A DNA stretch of 64,000 nucleotides from Nipponacmea schrenckii (lineage: Eukaryota > Mollusca > Gastropoda > Lottiidae). The position numbers and the translations under genes were made by a program. Each line of letters begins with the position of its first letter. Within the stretch, counting starts at the first letter, position 1. Of this stretch, positions 46,362 to 58,400 are shown one piece after another. The stretch lies in contig CM060200.1 in NCBI GenBank assembly GCA_030562195.1, positions 40,831,084-40,895,083 of the forward strand. Direction: 5' to 3'. Below the pieces are notes generated by a model. It ran no database searches and was not told where the DNA came from. It worked only from the letters and a program-made list of their open reading frames with translations.

Positions 46362-47022
46362 TGACTTTTGGCGATAGTTTTATCTTTGATATTCCTACAG
46401 TGGTCAGTGTAGCGGACAATACTCTTATTGATAATCAAAGTGCTGAAACGTATCCTACAAATATGAACATCAATGTCTCGGAACGAAAGTGCTCAATGAC
46501 AAACAGGTGGATCTTAATGTATCTGTTGTTGAGGATGACCATCATGTTTCAGACCCCCAAGTTGAGCCCAGTGCACCGCATATTTATCTGCCTGTTCCCA
46601 AAGAACACGAGACTTGGCCTTGTATGTCCAGTGAAAAACTCGTTCGACCAAACAGAAATAGTTTTCAGAAGAAATGCGACGCAAGTAAATTTATTGATGA
46701 GAATACCCTAACTATAAAATTCGTTGATCAAAGAGCTCCGATTAAGATGTCGTATGCCGATAAAACGACTGAATTATAAATAATTCTGAGTTCGCCCAAT
46801 GGATGACCTGGAGGAAGCAAGTAAATCGTCACATGGCCTCGATGAATCTCATCAAAGGTAAGGACGTTTATGTGGCACCATCCGAAATAAACAGAAAACC
46901 TTTAGCATAAACTACGATGAAATCTGTGATTGACGATTCCAAGGATCAAGGAAAGATCACGTCACTTGGAGGCAAACCTTATGTTATGTATGGAATACCC
47001 CGTGCTAAAATTACTGGATAAA
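46362..47022 (+). pseudogene. unrecognised broken ORF
   Basis: The frame from ATG 46362 (MTFGDSFIFDIPTVVSVADN) seems to pass into the 46489 frame (VEDDHHVSDPQVEPSAPHIY ... FIDENTLTIKFVDQRAP) by a frameshift near 46485. It then continues after a stop at 46777 (NSEFAQWMTWRKQVNRHMAS, KGKDVYVAPSE) and another at about 46909 (GGKPYVMYGIPRAKITG) to a final stop near 47020. Amino-acid composition is protein-like over ~220 residues, which is why I read it as one decayed gene. I do not recognise the family. It could be an old mobile element or viral insertion, or a host pseudogene. Confidence 0.4.
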
Positions 47023-47413
47023 TAGTGTCAAATGTTCAAAATCAAATTTAATGTGCTTACGGTGTGTCTTACTTTAATTATGACTCGAGCTAGTCCAAAT
47101 GAATAACAATATTAGGCTAATGTAAAGTGAATCCTCTATTTTTACAGCCTTATGGCATTCTTGAAAAATTACAATATGGAACTTGCTATATTTTTGCGTT
47201 ACAGTATTTATACGTTTTTTATTGTGTAATGTATTATGTTAATGGTTATAGATGGTGTATCAAGAAGTTAGGGACATTTTGTGAATTTGTAACGTTCTAG
47301 CGCAGTTTATGTCCAATATATTCAAAATGCGCAGTATTCATATTAATCATCTGTGTTCCATCAGGTTTTAGTGTGTTTCAAAGTGCAATTGCTTAGCTAA
47401 ATCTATAAAAAGA

Positions 47414-47605
47414 ATGGATACACTTGCCATCGACTGGCTAAGCGAGCATCCTGGTGGATACACAATCAAAAGACTGGATGAAACTACAACTGCCTGGATG
47501 GATCAAAAACTCGTTTTTTCTTGGACTGTGACAACTCTAATGATTGTTCTATTTTTGTATGTGGTTGGTAGATTTTTAGTGCTAATATTTTATACTATTA
47601 TTTAA
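47414..47605 (+). CDS. small single-pass membrane ORF, unknown
   Basis: 63 codons from ATG (AAGAATGGA context): a soluble stretch starting MDTLAIDWLSEHPGGYTIKR, then one strongly hydrophobic segment VTTLMIVLFLYVVGRFLVLI near the C-terminus. It lies 390 bases after the broken ORF on the same strand and is followed within ten bases by TAATAAAAATAG, which could serve as a polyadenylation region. It may belong with that ORF as parts of one former element, or be a chance frame. Confidence 0.3.
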   Translation: MDTLAIDWLSEHPGGYTIKRLDETTTAWMDQKLVFSWTVTTLMIVLFLYVVGRFLVLIFYTII

Positions 47606-47855
47606 TAAAAATAGATTGTAGATGGGTATATTCAATGATATGAAACAGTTGGTGTAATTATACTGAATTCGAATTCGACAAACTTAAGCTTATGTTACTG
47701 TCCTTACAAAATAGCCTATATTGCTATAACTAGCGATGTTGAATGGGAAATTAAGATGGACAAAAATCCTGTAATAGTAGGCATTTGTATTTGCAAAATA
47801 CGTTTTAAATGTCAAGTGCTTATTAAACTTCAATTTATTTTCGAGGCTGATTTTT

Positions 47856-47990
47856 TTAAAGGGGCCCAGGCTTTATATTTTGTTTCGGACAATCATCCGA
47901 CACTAATATTTCTACCAATGACGTCAAGACAACCCATTAAATATGGGCGGAACATTTTGTCGGGGGGTAACAAAGCTAAACGCTAAACGC
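47856..47990 (+). mobile_element. single end of the TTAA MITE family
   Basis: TTAAAGGGGCCCAGGCTTTA, then TTTCGGACAATCATCCGACA, matches the right end of the MITE at 24954-25434 read in reverse. Similarity fades after about 50 bases and I could not find the opposite terminus. Confidence 0.5.
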
Positions 47991-48662
47991 GCTATTGCGT
48001 CATAAAGCAGTCTAAAACTAGGAATTATTAGGAAGTCACTGACCCTTTTTAATAGTTTTTCAAGTATCATTTTATTCTATAAGGCTAATTATTATTTACC
48101 TATTTCTGATTGACGAGTAAACCTTTATTACATTTAACGTGATTTTGTTGGCAATGCTGAGTGAAACCTGGTTTATAAGAAGGCAATAAAGGGGCTGGTG
48201 GTTGTCATGAAAAACTTTCAATATACTACAAAGGGCCCTGTTTCCCACATAATCCTGCCATCAATTTTGTCATAACTTAGTTCATAAATCTTATTGTAAG
48301 ATTATTTTTTGTGGAACGGCGCCGATCGATTGCATGCACTTTCATTCCACATCACTATACTCAAAACTTCAGTTCTTCCAATTCTTCCTACTTGTAAATC
48401 AATTATCCTATATGGAAATCGGGCTTTCATTTCCCAACCCGAGCTCCCAGGGGGTTCGACTATCAGATAGTATGAAAATATTTTATTCCAATACTAAACT
48501 TTCTTTAATCTCCTAAATGAAAATGCACACCTCACCTATACATAATCATCACAATTCAATTATAATGGGTCAAGAACTTTTCTTTTTTTTTAATTATTTC
48601 AAGATGATAACCTCAGCTCTAATATAACAAGTCATGTGAAATACTGCATTGTCTACGGTGTC
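47991..48662. other. spacer, no gene recognised
   Basis: AT-rich sequence without coding or repeat signal that I can name. Confidence 0.4.
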
Positions 48663-48888
48663 TGATATACGCCATCAAATTTACAATATGCATTTTTTCT
48701 AATTTTACTTTTATATTTTAAACTTGAAAATTAAATGTTTAATTCTGCACTTTTTTGCAGCGGCCGCCTGTGCCGATCTCGGTGGTAGTAGCAAATATTC
48801 CAAAAGTTTTATAAAAAGTATAAAAGTAAAAATCGCTACCATATTAGATAAATTTTGTATATTGTAAATATTTTGATGGCGTATACCA
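48663..48888. mobile_element. 226-bp inverted-repeat element (MITE)
   Basis: TGATATACGCCATCAAATTT ACAATAT at the left is inverted at 48859-48888 with a few differences. The outer limits and target duplication are unclear. A similar terminus (GATGTCGTATACCAGCC) lies at 39957. No ORF. Confidence 0.55.
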
Positions 48889-49206
48889 GCCGCCGAAATT
48901 TCCTCATCACCAGATTCACCTTTCATCACTTTAGATTTGTTATCTCCACATAATGTACTGCAATAATTATCGTCGAGTTTATTTCTCAGAAGTTGTATTT
49001 ACATCAAAGGGAGACAACACATTTATTTGGCTACAGACCACTTTTGATATATAATTATATCAAAATTGATAAAATATTAATTGTTGTACTTCGTCCCTAA
49101 GAAATAATAATATATTAAGGATAAACGTAAAATTCAATTAACGCTCTATACAAAAAACATAAAATCGTCCAATCCAATAATCACGTGATTTACAGTAAAG
49201 AACAAG
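48889..49206. other. upstream of the NmrA-like exon
   Basis: The first exon of the following gene (with the start of its dinucleotide-binding motif) should lie here or farther upstream; I could not identify it. Confidence 0.4.
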
Positions 49207-49243
49207 ACCTACAGGCCAAGCCTTGCTGAAACGTGCTTTGGAC

Positions 49244-49376
49244 AACAGGCGCCTGGGTTGAAAAAAATAGACTTTTCTCACTTTGGCATTTTCTTTTACA
49301 TACTCTACCTTTTTAGAGTATAGTAGAAGAAAATGTCAAAGTGAGAAAAGTCAATTTTTTTCAACCCAGGCGCCTG
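49244..49376. mobile_element. 133-bp foldback MITE inside the NmrA-like exon
   Basis: Arms of about 60 bases begin CAGGCGCCTGGGTTGAAAAA and close on themselves around 49312, with only a few mismatches. The insertion is flanked by a direct 10-base duplication, TGCTTTGGAC (49234-49243 and 49377-49386), which belongs to the exon. Removing one duplicate and the insert restores the expected reading frame (RALD-AGNN). The element itself contains a good splice acceptor, TTTTTTTCAACCCAG at 49355-49369. Confidence 0.88.
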
Positions 49377-50789
49377 TGCTTTGGACGCAGGAAATAATGT
49401 GGTAGCGTTAGTAAGGAATCCAAATGGAATATCAACTCAAAATGATAACCTTAAGGTATGATATATAACTATTAATTCAATTTTTATTTCATTTGAGTCA
49501 ATAGCCTACCAGGTTTTATAATATTTTATTTTCAGCGACTCGAAGCTTGTTTCTTATATCGCTTTCCATATGGGACAAGTTGTTAACAGTCGACCCTAAC
49601 ACCTATTTCTGAATTAGATGTCAGAGCTGGACCAGTGAATGGCCGAGGTTTTGGCAATTTTAACTAATTATGGATACAGCTCAGAAGAAATGGTAACATG
49701 ACAATACATAATACATACATTTGCATATATAACATATTGAGAGAAATGCTATATCATTTCGAAAACCTAAAAAGAACCGAACCAATCTGATATGAATAAG
49801 TAAGGCAGAATATTACCGAGTTCTATTCATATCAGGTGCCTAATTCCACAGTAGGCGAATCTTACCCTTGGTGTGTCAGATATACAGTCTAACAGGTTTA
49901 TATCTATCTATATAATAGTGATATAGTGACCTGTCACAGCATTTTCTCAATGATTAATGAATCGATGCTTTATTATCGTGCTGTCAATCTAAAGTGGCTT
50001 AATCAGCTGGTAAGTTAGTAATTGTAAACCAGGGGCCGAACTCATTCTTCATCAGTTTTTTAGGCTAACGAGCTCATCAGAAAGTTCATTCTCTTATAAT
50101 AATATGGAGTTTTTGTTCCATGTATTCACAGTGCATGGGAAAGGGACTGCAGGGAAAGGGACTGCAACTCTGTATGAGAGATTGAAATATTGTTAATTCA
50201 TCAAGTTCAATATGTTGCAATCAAACATAAGCATGTCAATATAAACTCCTTTCTTGGTGAATTATCCTTCAGAGATCAAAGTATCCACGATGACATAGAA
50301 TACATATAAATACTGCAAATATTTCCACCCATTAAAATTTGTAGAAGATTGATTAAATTATTTCTACCAAAGTAAAGAAGAGGATACGAGTTCAAAGCTT
50401 GTATCACCTCTTACCAATATAAAGATATTGTCTTGAAAGCTAATCTAAAACCTAAATGGAAGTACTTCGTATTTTAGGTGGAGAAGACAGATATAACCAA
50501 GGAAGATACGATGGTACCAGCGCTGGAGAACTGTGATGTGGTCATGTCTTATCTGGGTGCTAAAGGAACCTTTATGAAAGAGGTGCAACTGTACAGTAGT
50601 TCTACACGTGTTATAGTGTCAGCCATGACGAAAACAAACGTTAAAAGATTTGTGTGTATAACATCTTGGGGTTTAAAGCGTAAGATATCCTCATATTTTA
50701 AAGATATTTCAATAGTTTTGATATCGTAAACCTGCATTGAAAAAAAAAATTGTTTATAGGAACACAGACTGAACTAGGTCTATATTTCT

Positions 50790-53700
50790 ATATCGCTCTG
50801 TGGGCACTATTTTAACAGTGGTATTTCTATATCGCTCTACAGTTAATAAATACAGGCACTATTTTAACAGTGGTATTTCTATATCGCTCTACAGTTAATA
50901 AATACAGGCACTATTTTAACAGTGGTATTTCTATATCGCTCTACAGTTGATAAATATGGGCACTATTTTAACAGTGGTATTTCTATATCGCTCTACAGTT
51001 GATAAATATGGGCACTATTTTAACAGTGGTATTTCTATATCGCTCTACAGTTGATAAATAGGCACTATTTTAACAGTGGTATTTCTATATCGCTCTACAG
51101 TTCATAAATATGGGCACTATTTTAACAGTGGTATTTCTATATCGCTCTACAGTTAATAAATACAGGCACTATTTTAACAGTGGTATTTCTATATCGCTCT
51201 ACAGTTAATAAATACAGGCACTATTTTAACAGTGGTATTTCTATATCGCTCTACAGTTAATAAATACAGGCACTATTTTAACAGTGGTATTTCTATATCG
51301 CTCTACAGTTGATAAATATGGGCACTATTTTAACAGTGGTATTTCTATATCGCTCTACAGTTATAAATATGGGCACTATTTTAACAGTGGTATTTCTATA
51401 TCGCTCTACAGTTAATAAATACAGGCACTATTTTAACAGTGGTATTTCTATATCGCTCTACAGTTAATAAATACAGGCACTATTTTAACAGTGGTATTTC
51501 TATATCGCTCTACAGTTCATAAATATGGGCACTATTTTAACAGTGGTATTTCTATACCCTCTACAATTGATGTATTGAGCACTATTTTAACAGTGGTATT
51601 TCTATATCGCTCTACAGTTAATAAATGCAGGTACTATTTTAACAGTGGTATTTCTATATCGCTCTACAGTTCATAAATACAGGTACTATTTTAACAGTGG
51701 TATTTCTATATCGCTCTACAGTTGATAAATATGGGCACTATTTTAACAGTGGTATTTCTATATCGCTCTACAGTTCATAAATATGGGCACTATTTTAACA
51801 GTGGTATTTCTATATCGCTCTACAGTTGATAAATGTGGGCACTATTTTAACAGTGGTATTTCTATATCGCTCTAAAGTTAATAAATACAGGCACTATTTT
51901 AACAGTGGTATTTCTATATCGCTCTACAGATGATAAATGTGGGCACTATTTCAACAGTGGTATTTCTATATCGCTCTACAGTTGATAAATGTGGGCACTA
52001 TTTTAACAGTGGTATTTCTATATCGCTCTACAGTTAATAAATGTGGGCACTATTTTAACAGTGGTATTGATATATCGCTCTACAGTTCATAAATACAGGT
52101 ACTATTTTAACAGTGGTATTTCTATATCGCTCTACAGTTAATAAATATGGGCACTATTTTAACAGTGGTATTTCTATATCGCTCTACAGTTGATAAATAT
52201 GGGCACTATTTTAACAGTGGTATTTCTATATCGCTCTACAGTTCATAAATATGGGCACTATTTTAACAGTGGTATTTCTATATCGCTCTACAGTTAATAA
52301 ATGTGGGCACTATTTTAACAGTGGTATTAATATATCGCTCTACAGTTGATAAATGGACTTTAAAAAAAGGGGACTATTTTAACAGTGGTATTTCTATATC
52401 GCTCTACAGTTCATAAATACAGGTACTATTTTAACAGTGGTATTTCTATATCGCTCTACAGTTCATAAATACAGGTACTATTTTAACAGTGGTATTTCTA
52501 TATCGCTCTACAGTTCATAAATATGGACACTATTTTAACAGTGGTATTTCTATATCGCTCTACAGTTCATAAATATGGACACTATTTTAACAGTGGTATT
52601 TCTATATCGCTCTACAGTTGATAAATATGGGCACTATTTTAACAGTGGTATTTCTATATCGCTCTACAGTTATAAATACAGGTACTATTTTAACAGTGGT
52701 ATTTCTATATCGCTCTACAGTTCATAAATACAGGTACTATTTTAACAGTGGTATTTCTATATCGCTCTGCAGTTGATAAATATGGGTACTATTTTAACAG
52801 TGGTATTTCTATATCGCTCTACAGTTGATAAATATGGGCACTATTTTAACAGTGGTATTTCTATATCGCTCTACAGTTCATAAATATGGACACTATTTTA
52901 ACAGTGGTATTTCTATATCGCTCTACAGTTGATAAATATGGACACTATTTTAACAGTGGTATTTCTATATCGCTCTACAGTTGATAAATATGGGCACTAT
53001 TTTAACAGTGGTATTTCTATATCGCTCTACAGTTCATAAATACAGGTACTATTTTAACAGTGGTATTTCTATATCGCTCTACAGTTCATAAATACAGGTA
53101 CTATTTTAACAGTGGTATTTCTATATCGCTCTGCAGTTGATAAATATGGGCACTATTTTAACAGTGGTATTTCTATATCGCTCTACAGTTGATAAATATG
53201 GGCACTATTTTAACAGTGGTATTTCTATATCGCTCTACAGTTCATAAATATGGGCACTATTTTAACAGTGGTATTTCTATATCGCTCTACAGTTAATAAA
53301 TGTGGGCACTATTTTAACAGTGGTATTTCTATATCGCTCTACAGTTAATAAATATGGGCACTATTTTAACAGTGGTATTAATATATCGCTCTACAGTTAA
53401 TAAATGTGGGCACTATTTTAACAGTGGTATTTCTATATCGCTCTACAGTTCATAAATACAGGTACTATTTTAACAGTGGTATTTCTATATCGCTCTACAG
53501 TTAATAAATATGGGCACTATTTTAACAGTGGTATTTCTATATCGCTCTACAGTTGATAAATGTGGGCACTATTTTAACAGTGGTATTTCTATATCGCTCT
53601 ACAGTTCATAAATATGGGCACTATTTTAACAGTGGTATTTCTATATCGCTCTACAGTTGATAAATATGGGCACTATTTTAACAGTGGTATTTCTATATCG

Positions 53701-55455
53701 CTCTACAGTTCATAAATATGGGCACTATTTTAACAGTGGTATTTCTATATCGCTCTACAGTTGATAAATGTGGGCACTATTTTAACAGTGGTATTTCTAT
53801 ATCGCTCTACAGTTCATAAATGTGGGCACTATTTTAACAGTGGTATTTCTATATCGCTCTACAGTTCATAAATGTGGGCACTATTTTAACAGTGGTATTT
53901 CTATATCGCTCTACAGTTGATAAATATGGGCACTATTTTAACAGTGGTATTTCTATATCGCTCTACAGTTCATAAATACAGGTACTATTTTAACAGTGGT
54001 ATTTCTATATCGCTCTACAGTTCATAAATATGGGCACTATTTTAACAGTGGTATTTCTATATCGCTCTACAGTTCATAAATACAGGTACTATTTTAACAG
54101 TGGTATTTCTATATTGCTCTACAGTTCATAAATATGGGCACTATTTTAACAGTGGTATTTCTATATCGCTCTACAGTTCATAAATATGGGCACTATTTTA
54201 ACAGTGGTATTTCTATATCGCTCTAAGTTCATAAATGTACTATTTTAACAGTGGTATTTCCATATCGCTCTGCAGTTGATAAATACAGGTACTATTTTAA
54301 CAGTGGTATTAATATATCACTCTACAGTTCATAAATACAGGTACTATTTTAACAGTGGTATTTCTATATTGCTCTACAGTTCATAAATATGGGCACTATT
54401 TTAACAGTGGTATTTCTATATCGCTCTACAGTTCATAAATACAGGTACTATTTTAACAGTGGTATTTCTATATCGCTCTACAGTTCATAAATATGGGCAC
54501 TATTTTAACAGTGGTATTTCTATATCGCTCTACAGTTCATAAATATGGGCACTATTTTAACAGTGGTATTTCTATATCGCTCTACAGTTCATAAATACAG
54601 GTACTATTTTAACAGTGGTATTTCTATATCGCTCTACAGTTCATAAATACAGGTACTATTTTAACAGTGGTATTTCTATATCGCTCTACAGTTATAAATA
54701 CAGGTACTATTTTAACAGTGGTATTTCTATATCGCTCTACAGTTATAAATACATGGTACTATTTTAACAGTGGTATTTCTATATCGCTCTACAGTTCATA
54801 AATACAGGTACTATTTTAACAGTGGTATTTCATATCGCTCTGCAGTTATAAATACTGGCACTATTTTAACAGTGGTATTTCTATATCGCTCTGCAGTTGA
54901 TAAATACAGGTACTATTTTAACAGTGGTATTAATATATCGCTCTACAGTTCATAAATACAGGTACTATTTTAACAGTGGTATTTCTATATTGCTCTACAG
55001 TTCATAAATACAGGTACTATTTTAACAGTGGTATTTCTATATCGCTCTACAGTTCATAAATACATGGTACTATTTTAACAGTGGTATTTCTATATTGCTC
55101 TACAGTTCATAAATACGGGCACTATTTTAACAGTGGTATTTCTATATCGCTCTACAGTTAATAAATATAGGCACTATTTTAACAGTGGTATTCATATATG
55201 CTCTACAGTTATAAATACTGGTACTATTTTAACAGTGGTATTTCTATATCGCTCTACAGTTCATAAATACAGGTACTATTTTAACAGTGGTATTAATATA
55301 TCGCTCTACAGTTCATAAATACAGGTACTATTTTAACAGTGGTATTTCTATATTGCTCTACAGTTCATAAATATGGGCACTATTTTAACAGTGGTATTTC
55401 TATATCGCTCTACAGTTCATAAATACAGGTACTATTTTAACAGTGGTATTTCTAT
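50790..55455. repeat. 52-bp satellite array in NmrA intron, about 90 copies
   Basis: Unit GCACTATTTTAACAGTGGTA, TTTCTATATCGCTCTACAGT, TGATAAATATGG. Variation is concentrated after GTT (A, G or C) and at ACAGGTAC / ATGGGCAC / GTGGGCAC; ATGGGCAC and ACAGGCAC forms dominate early and CATAAATACAGGTAC forms late. A stray unit at 55592-55632 lies beyond the main array. The open frames within it are repeat by-products. Confidence 0.95.
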
Positions 55456-56020
55456 ATCACTCAACATAATTATGGGCAGAGTAATTAATTTAAAATTTAC
55501 AGGATAGAAAACTGTTTTTTCAACCAAAACCGTAAAACAACTAACATCCTAGAACTCACAACAAAAACAGAAAGACAGTTTTGAAGTTTACTCTTATTTC
55601 TATATCGCTCTACAGTTGATAAATATGGGCTCTATTTCAATATACCGAATATTGTTCGGGGCATCAAGAACAATAGATGTACTAGTTAAAGTGATAATAG
55701 GTCTTAGAATAAACATACAATATGAAAATTTTAAACTTGTCCAATAAGAGCTCTATTCATCAGTAAATATACCTGGTACCATAAATTACATAAAAAAAAT
55801 AAATAAATATCCCACAAAATAAGTAATTATCCATAAAGATGCATTTGATTATTGAAAACGTTTAATAAAGTGATTAATCGTTGATTAAGAATGACTTAGT
55901 TTTGTGAGATTTTTAGATTTTACAGGGATTCTGTTATTTTATGACACCAGGTAAGTTCACTGATAAATATATACTCATATTGAAAGTCGTGTTGTGGTAG
56001 ACATGTTTTATCTGTTTTAG
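55456..56020. other. intron sequence after the satellite
   Basis: AT-rich. A 25-base segment at 55936-55960 bounded by TTTTACAG and GTAAGT looks like a small exon, but its phase does not fit the neighbours, so I left it out of the model. Confidence 0.45.
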
Positions 56021-56724
56021 ATGAAGATGGTGAACCACGAGTTGTGTCATGGGTGTAACGATCACTATTTCTGAAAACAATATATGCTGATATGGCCAGA
56101 ATGGAGGATTATTTAGAGTCTGAGTGTCAAGACATTAATTACACGGTGGTCAGACCCCCTGCATTATCCAACAGCAACTCAACAGGTGAGTGGATATATA
56201 GAAGAGTGTAAGTACGAAGAAAAATACTCACTATCGGAACCGGTTAATGAAACGAACAAGTCACAATGAGTTGAAATACATTGATAACAGCTAATAAAGA
56301 TGGTCATTATCCATCAGCATCTGAATAGGTGAGAGTGCAAAAACGAAAAAAAAAATACTCACTATCGGAACCGGTTAATGAAACAAACAAGACACAATGA
56401 TATGAAATACAGCTAAAGAAGATGGTCAAGGAATTATTTATTAACGCTTTGAAGCTTTGCCTCAGTATCCGTGTGAGTGTTAAATAATAAAGTGTACTTA
56501 TAATCCTATAGTATAGCACAGTTCATGAATAATGTAATTTTATTGTTTACTCTAAGGCTGGATATCTATAAGCTCATATACTACTGTGAAGAGTTCAAAC
56601 ATATATTCCAGATATAAAGCTGATATATAGATATGTGTATGCCTTAATCAGAGATTCCAATGAAGTACTCATATCATGTTTATTATAGACACGGAGTCTG
56701 GTATTTAACATAGACATTTCATAA

Positions 56725-58372
56725 CAAGGGTTAGCATCTATATTTCATTCAAGTTTTGTTTTATAAGGTGGATTTAAACAAGCCTCAACAGGGGCCATGG
56801 AACCATGGTATATATCCAAACGGTTGCTTTAGGAACATGCAATAGAGGGTTTAAATACTGCTATTAGATATATTTTCGAGACCGTTTAAAAGATATACCG
56901 TTGTTGTATTTTCAGATAAAGAAATACAGACACGGGAAGGGCAGTATGTGACTAACGGAAGCTGGTCTATACCACGGACTGATGTAGCTAAATTTATGTT
57001 AAATTGTCTAGACACGGATAAATGGGACAAGAAAACAGTTGCGATCTCTTTGTGAAGTAACAATATAAAAAAACAAAATGATGACGACTAGAGCTGTGAA
57101 CATCACTGGGCATGGTATTCTTCGACATTTTGTCCTATCGTTTTAAAGACTGTTTGTACTTGAGAACGTTTCTATAGCCTAATGTTCTCTCTCTCAGCCG
57201 CAAAGGCGAGGTGAAATCTCTTTTTTTTTATGCTTTAAGTTGTAATGGTGATTTAATTGTTACATGTATGTGTGCTAGCTCTATGTTAGTGTCAATAAGA
57301 TCATACTGACTCACTCAAGAGAAATGTTTAAGAAATAATTTTATCAGATTAAAAGAACAAATAAATAATTTAATAAATCATTTCAGCTATATTTATTTGG
57401 ATCTTGGGAGAGTTACGAGTTTCGGCCTTTACAACATCCAGTTTGATTTTATTCTAATGTGCTTAAAATCAGCTTTCTAACTTATTGAAGATAAATACAT
57501 ATCTGAAAATATATCATTTTTATATTGATGCAGACTGTTTATGCATTATTGTAATATATAGTTAACAGATAATTAAAAGCCATTGATAGATCTGCAAAAT
57601 TTCATGACTCTATGTTTATAGAGGATTACCAGGGTGGGGAATGGATGTTAGGATCTTCGTCAATTATTGTGGGATTGGAAAATTCATATCCCAGGCCAAG
57701 ATGATTCTCTGAGATAACTGTAAGGCTAATCGTGGGAAGTGGTTTTCCTCTGGCCTTGTTAGTCATATGGCCATCCTTGACATCCAGTAAGTTATAGTAG
57801 ACTAGAATGGAGCTGGTTTCTTAAATGGATTTTGATGAAATTTGGTGTGAGTGTTTGTAATCACTCAAGGATGAACCCTATTGAAAATCAAACCAATCGA
57901 AAATATTTAATATGAGTTATTGCCCTTGTTTTTGGATTCTTTATGGACCCGATTTCTTGATGGATTTGACATAACTTGGTGTGAGTGATTGTTATAACCC
58001 AAGGATGAACCCTATTGAATATTGGCCTAGGTAACATAATAATCTATAGCTTATTAACTGTGTAAAGTTTTATGTTCTAATTAAAGGTCTAATCTCCACA
58101 ATTTCAGACAACTACAATCCTTGTAAATGCTTTCACGATCTTCATTTTACACCTAAGATACCCTTTTAATAACCATGACGTTACAGGTCGATTTTGTGAA
58201 AATGTTCCATTGGGGAAACAAACTTTCGCCTTTTTATTCAAAGTAGGATTTTATATAGCTGATTTGTAAGATAAATTTAAAATTGTTGTATTATGAAGGG
58301 GGGGGGGGCATATTCTTGAAGAAAGAAAATATTTGAATTATTTGCATATCTGTTCATGCAACTAGTTCGTGC
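56725..58372. repeat. tandem duplication containing the terminal exon, unit 1
   Basis: Starts at CAAGGGTTAGCATCTATATT and ends at CATGCAACTAGTTCGTGC. It contains the terminal NmrA-like exon, its 3' flank and degraded hairpin-family repeats (57790-58020). Unit 2 is 58401-60026. Confidence 0.93.
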
Positions 58373-58400
58373 GGACTCGGACCACTAAAACATTTTATAC

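Larger units (their letters stand above)
49207..57055 (+). pseudogene. NmrA / flavin-reductase-like NAD(P)-binding protein, broken gene
   Basis: Exons: about 49207-49455 (interrupted by a hairpin insertion), 50478-50679, 56021-56185, 56916-57055 with TGA. Phases agree throughout (0, 1, 1). The protein reads PTGQALLKRALD / AGNNVVALVRNP, the end of a Rossmann GxTGxxG motif and its second strand. It continues TDITKEDTMVPALENCDVVM, MTKTNVKRFVCITSWGLK, FLKTIYADMARMEDYLESEC, INYTVVRPPAL and IPRTDVAKFMLNCLD. These are atypical short-chain dehydrogenase blocks related to biliverdin reductase B and plant/animal NmrA-like proteins. They bind NAD(P)H in the cytosol; the substrate is unknown. Two lesions: the insertion at 49244-49376, and an in-frame TAA in the third exon (after VVSWV, before RSLFLK). 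The first exon is missing. Intron 2 holds a 4.7-kb satellite. It may be a decaying paralogue, or functional if the insertion is spliced out and the stop is an assembly error. Confidence 0.75.

Noticed and set aside
51491..55318. 61-codon frames starting MVFLYRSTV
   Set aside because: Satellite by-products.
55936..55960. 25-base mini-exon with good splice borders in the NmrA-like gene
   Set aside because: Including it puts a stop at the start of the next exon; skipping it keeps the phase.
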